64,000 bases of DNA from Aulostomus chinensis (Eukaryota > Chordata > Actinopteri > Syngnathiformes > Aulostomidae): contig JBBMOA010000013.1 in the NCBI GenBank assembly GCA_037954235.1, positions 16,640,501 to 16,704,500 of the forward strand, in the 5' to 3' direction. Every line of letters begins with the position of its first letter. The first letter of the stretch is position 1. A model generated the notes under the pieces. The model searched no databases and had not been told where the DNA came from. It worked only from the letters and a program-made list of their open reading frames with translations. Both the position numbers and the translations under genes were made by a program. This document shows, piece after piece, positions 61,936-64,000 of the stretch.

Positions 61936-64000
61936 GAAAATACAACACAATGAACACTTTGCTCAAAAGACAGAGGCTAGGTCAAAGCACAAACACACTG
62001 TTGGCAAATTCTTTAATTCACACTTTAAACATACTTGCTTACTCCATCAATGAAAAGCAGACAGATGAGACAGACTTTTCAGACAGAGCAGACAACAGAG
62101 AGACCAATCAAACTATGTGAGCATGGTATGGAGGGGCAGAGAAACGAAAGAGAGGAGAGGGATTGTGATGGATGACACAACATCCAGCATAGGATCATAT
62201 CTCTGTGGATTAAATGCTCTGGGAAGCTGGCCCCGGAGTGTGCTTGTGCATATCATTAAACCCCACGCAAAGGAGGAGGGGGGGGGGGGCACTTTGAGCC
62301 TCTGCCTGAATAGACCACGTCTCACAGCTGGACTTGCTCGACTCCAAAGGCTACTGTTTCTGAGAGGGATTGAGGTTTTTTTTTTTCATAACTTGCATAT
62401 TTTCTCTCAAAGTATTTGAGATGATAAACATTTCATTTGGACAGAGGCAGAGAAATCAAAGTAGCCCTGCAAGACCCGATGGCTGTTTGTTCGTGTCTGA
62501 GTCTGCTACGCATGTGGGCTGGTTTAAGAGTGTGCACAGTATTGCACATGCATGGACATCTTTGTATGCCATTCGGCTTGTGTACCATCCAAAGTGTGTT
62601 TACTTGTTTGCCCTGATGCGTGTGTTTGTGTGAGTATGTGCCCTGTGTGTCATTCTTTCAGAAGGCAGTTTTAAAAACACACTGTGTCAGATATTGGATG
62701 GCAACTGTATAATTTGACGGGTCTCTGCACAGAGGCCAGCTGTGGTATGAGTCATTGATTACACATCAGCTTAGTATGCTGCAGTGCAGACCCCTACATT
62801 GTTGGAGAGGCAACCTGAAGGCCCTAATCAATAGCTGCAGGCCTGTGAAGCTTTCCATCAGGTCTGGAGTGAAGGACTCCCTACCTTTCCTTTGGGCCCA
62901 GGCCTAACCTTTTCCAAAGTGAGGTGATGAAGAAGCTCATCATTTCTAATGAGTAATTAGCGATCAGGCCAGAAGAAATGACTGTCAGCACCGCATCAAG
63001 GAGTTCAAAAGGTCTTGGAGACTGGGAAGTGCCAAACAGTATTCATTAGGGACCGGGAACATGTCTTAAATCTCTTTGAGTGACAGAACGCCAGCTTTAC
63101 TGCAACACTGGGAGGCACGATGATTAAATATACCAGTGTTCCTATCTTGAATTTTTTTTTTTTTTAACGGTGTGAATCAGAAAAAATAATGAATGTTGCT
63201 TTATAATAATCCAGTTGTTGCCCCCTTGCTGTTACATGTGAAGGAAGACGAAAGCAATATCCAGGATTATCAAAGATCTTCTTCTTTTTTGTCAGACAGA
63301 TTTTGATCCTAGACCTTTTTTTTTCTTCAACCCAGAACACACAGACTTGTTCCTAATTTAACACCCCCCCGAGATCACGTGACGCATTTCATGAGATGAA
63401 TCGCGACAACTGACAGAAACATATTCACATGAAAAAGAAAATGTAATTGCGTGCACTTTATCCATTTAGAAGAAGATGAATGTGAAATCATTAGGCATCC
63501 TTTGAAAACCAGATGTTCATTAAATTATGTCTATACAAATGCCATTGTTCAGTAGATTGCCAGAATATATGCTTACAGTAGAATGAGGGGTAATTCATCC
63601 TGAAGGCAGTTTAATTGATTTGAAATGTGTGTGTGTGTGTGTGTGTGTTGGGGGGGGGATAAAAAAATCGTCTCTGCAGCACACTGTTTTTGTTCACCCC
63701 TTCTTTCTGTTGTTCTAGAACTCATCTATTATTAAGACCGGTTTTAGAATCTGAAATGAAACGTGAAAGAAGTCTGGTTAATCTTAGGAGAGTAATCCAG
63801 TCACCACGCAGTTTCACTTTTTAATAAATGATATCTGTAACCTAGCAATACTTATCAGCATAATCTCTTTTTAACGCATGGCAATCGCAACGGAGATAAA
63901 GCTATATTCCCTTTTGCCTGGACTCAGACAAAACCATCTCTTGACAATGCAACAGTCATGTCTTGGTCTCTTTCTCTCAATTAGCTCCTGCTGCACTATT
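61936..64000. other. Non-coding end of the window
   Basis: No gene seen. 62735-63080 is a striking non-repetitive block (see findings). (TG)n followed by a G run lies at 63626-63658. Confidence 0.5.

Noticed and set aside
1..64000. CRISPR arrays, integrated virus or operon-like gene cluster
   Set aside because: No direct-repeat/spacer array, no viral structural or polymerase genes, and no compact co-directional ORFs; the window is ordinary vertebrate DNA.

Overview
The window looks like nuclear DNA of a teleost fish. Evidence: a vertebrate-type split gene with GT/AG introns, an AHNAK tail, dense CA/GA microsatellites, a tRNA-headed SINE-like repeat ending in GGAT repeats, and a Penelope-like fragment of the kind common in fish. 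No prokaryotic, viral or organellar genes were seen. Names rest on remembered family sequences; no search was run.

Layout. (1) 3-1079, plus strand: the last 358 codons of an AHNAK-type giant scaffold protein (5' end outside the window), followed by a 3' UTR with several AATAAA signals. (2) About 2.1-7.3 kb: intergenic, with one complete SINE-like copy flanked by a 15-bp target duplication. (3) 7979-33091, plus strand: a complete 11-exon gene for a BTB-BACK-Kelch protein that matches KLHL4. The exons join into one 731-codon frame and every junction is GT/AG. Exon 1 carries the KLHL4 N-terminal region, exons 2-4 the BTB domain and the start of BACK, exon 5 and the start of exon 6 the rest of BACK, and exons 6-11 six kelch repeats. 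Intron 1 (11.2 kb) holds a Penelope-like C-terminal fragment with a perfect 12-bp flanking repeat; intron 4 holds a 5'-truncated SINE copy; intron 6 is only 75 nt and stop-free. (4) About 34.3-64 kb: a gene-poor tract with four more SINE copies (two tail to tail), a degenerate ~42-bp minisatellite at about 38.5-39.4 kb, many microsatellites, and stretches that read like conserved non-coding elements.

The two genes share a strand, but nothing in the sequence links them functionally. AHNAK tails act at the plasma membrane and cytoskeleton; KLHL4-type proteins are expected to be CUL3 ubiquitin-ligase adaptors. I found no new multi-gene system. The strongest observations are the SINE family with readable target duplications, the 42-bp palindrome-bearing minisatellite, the 75-nt in-frame kelch intron, the CAG/uORF-rich klhl4 leader, and the candidate regulatory elements in the desert.
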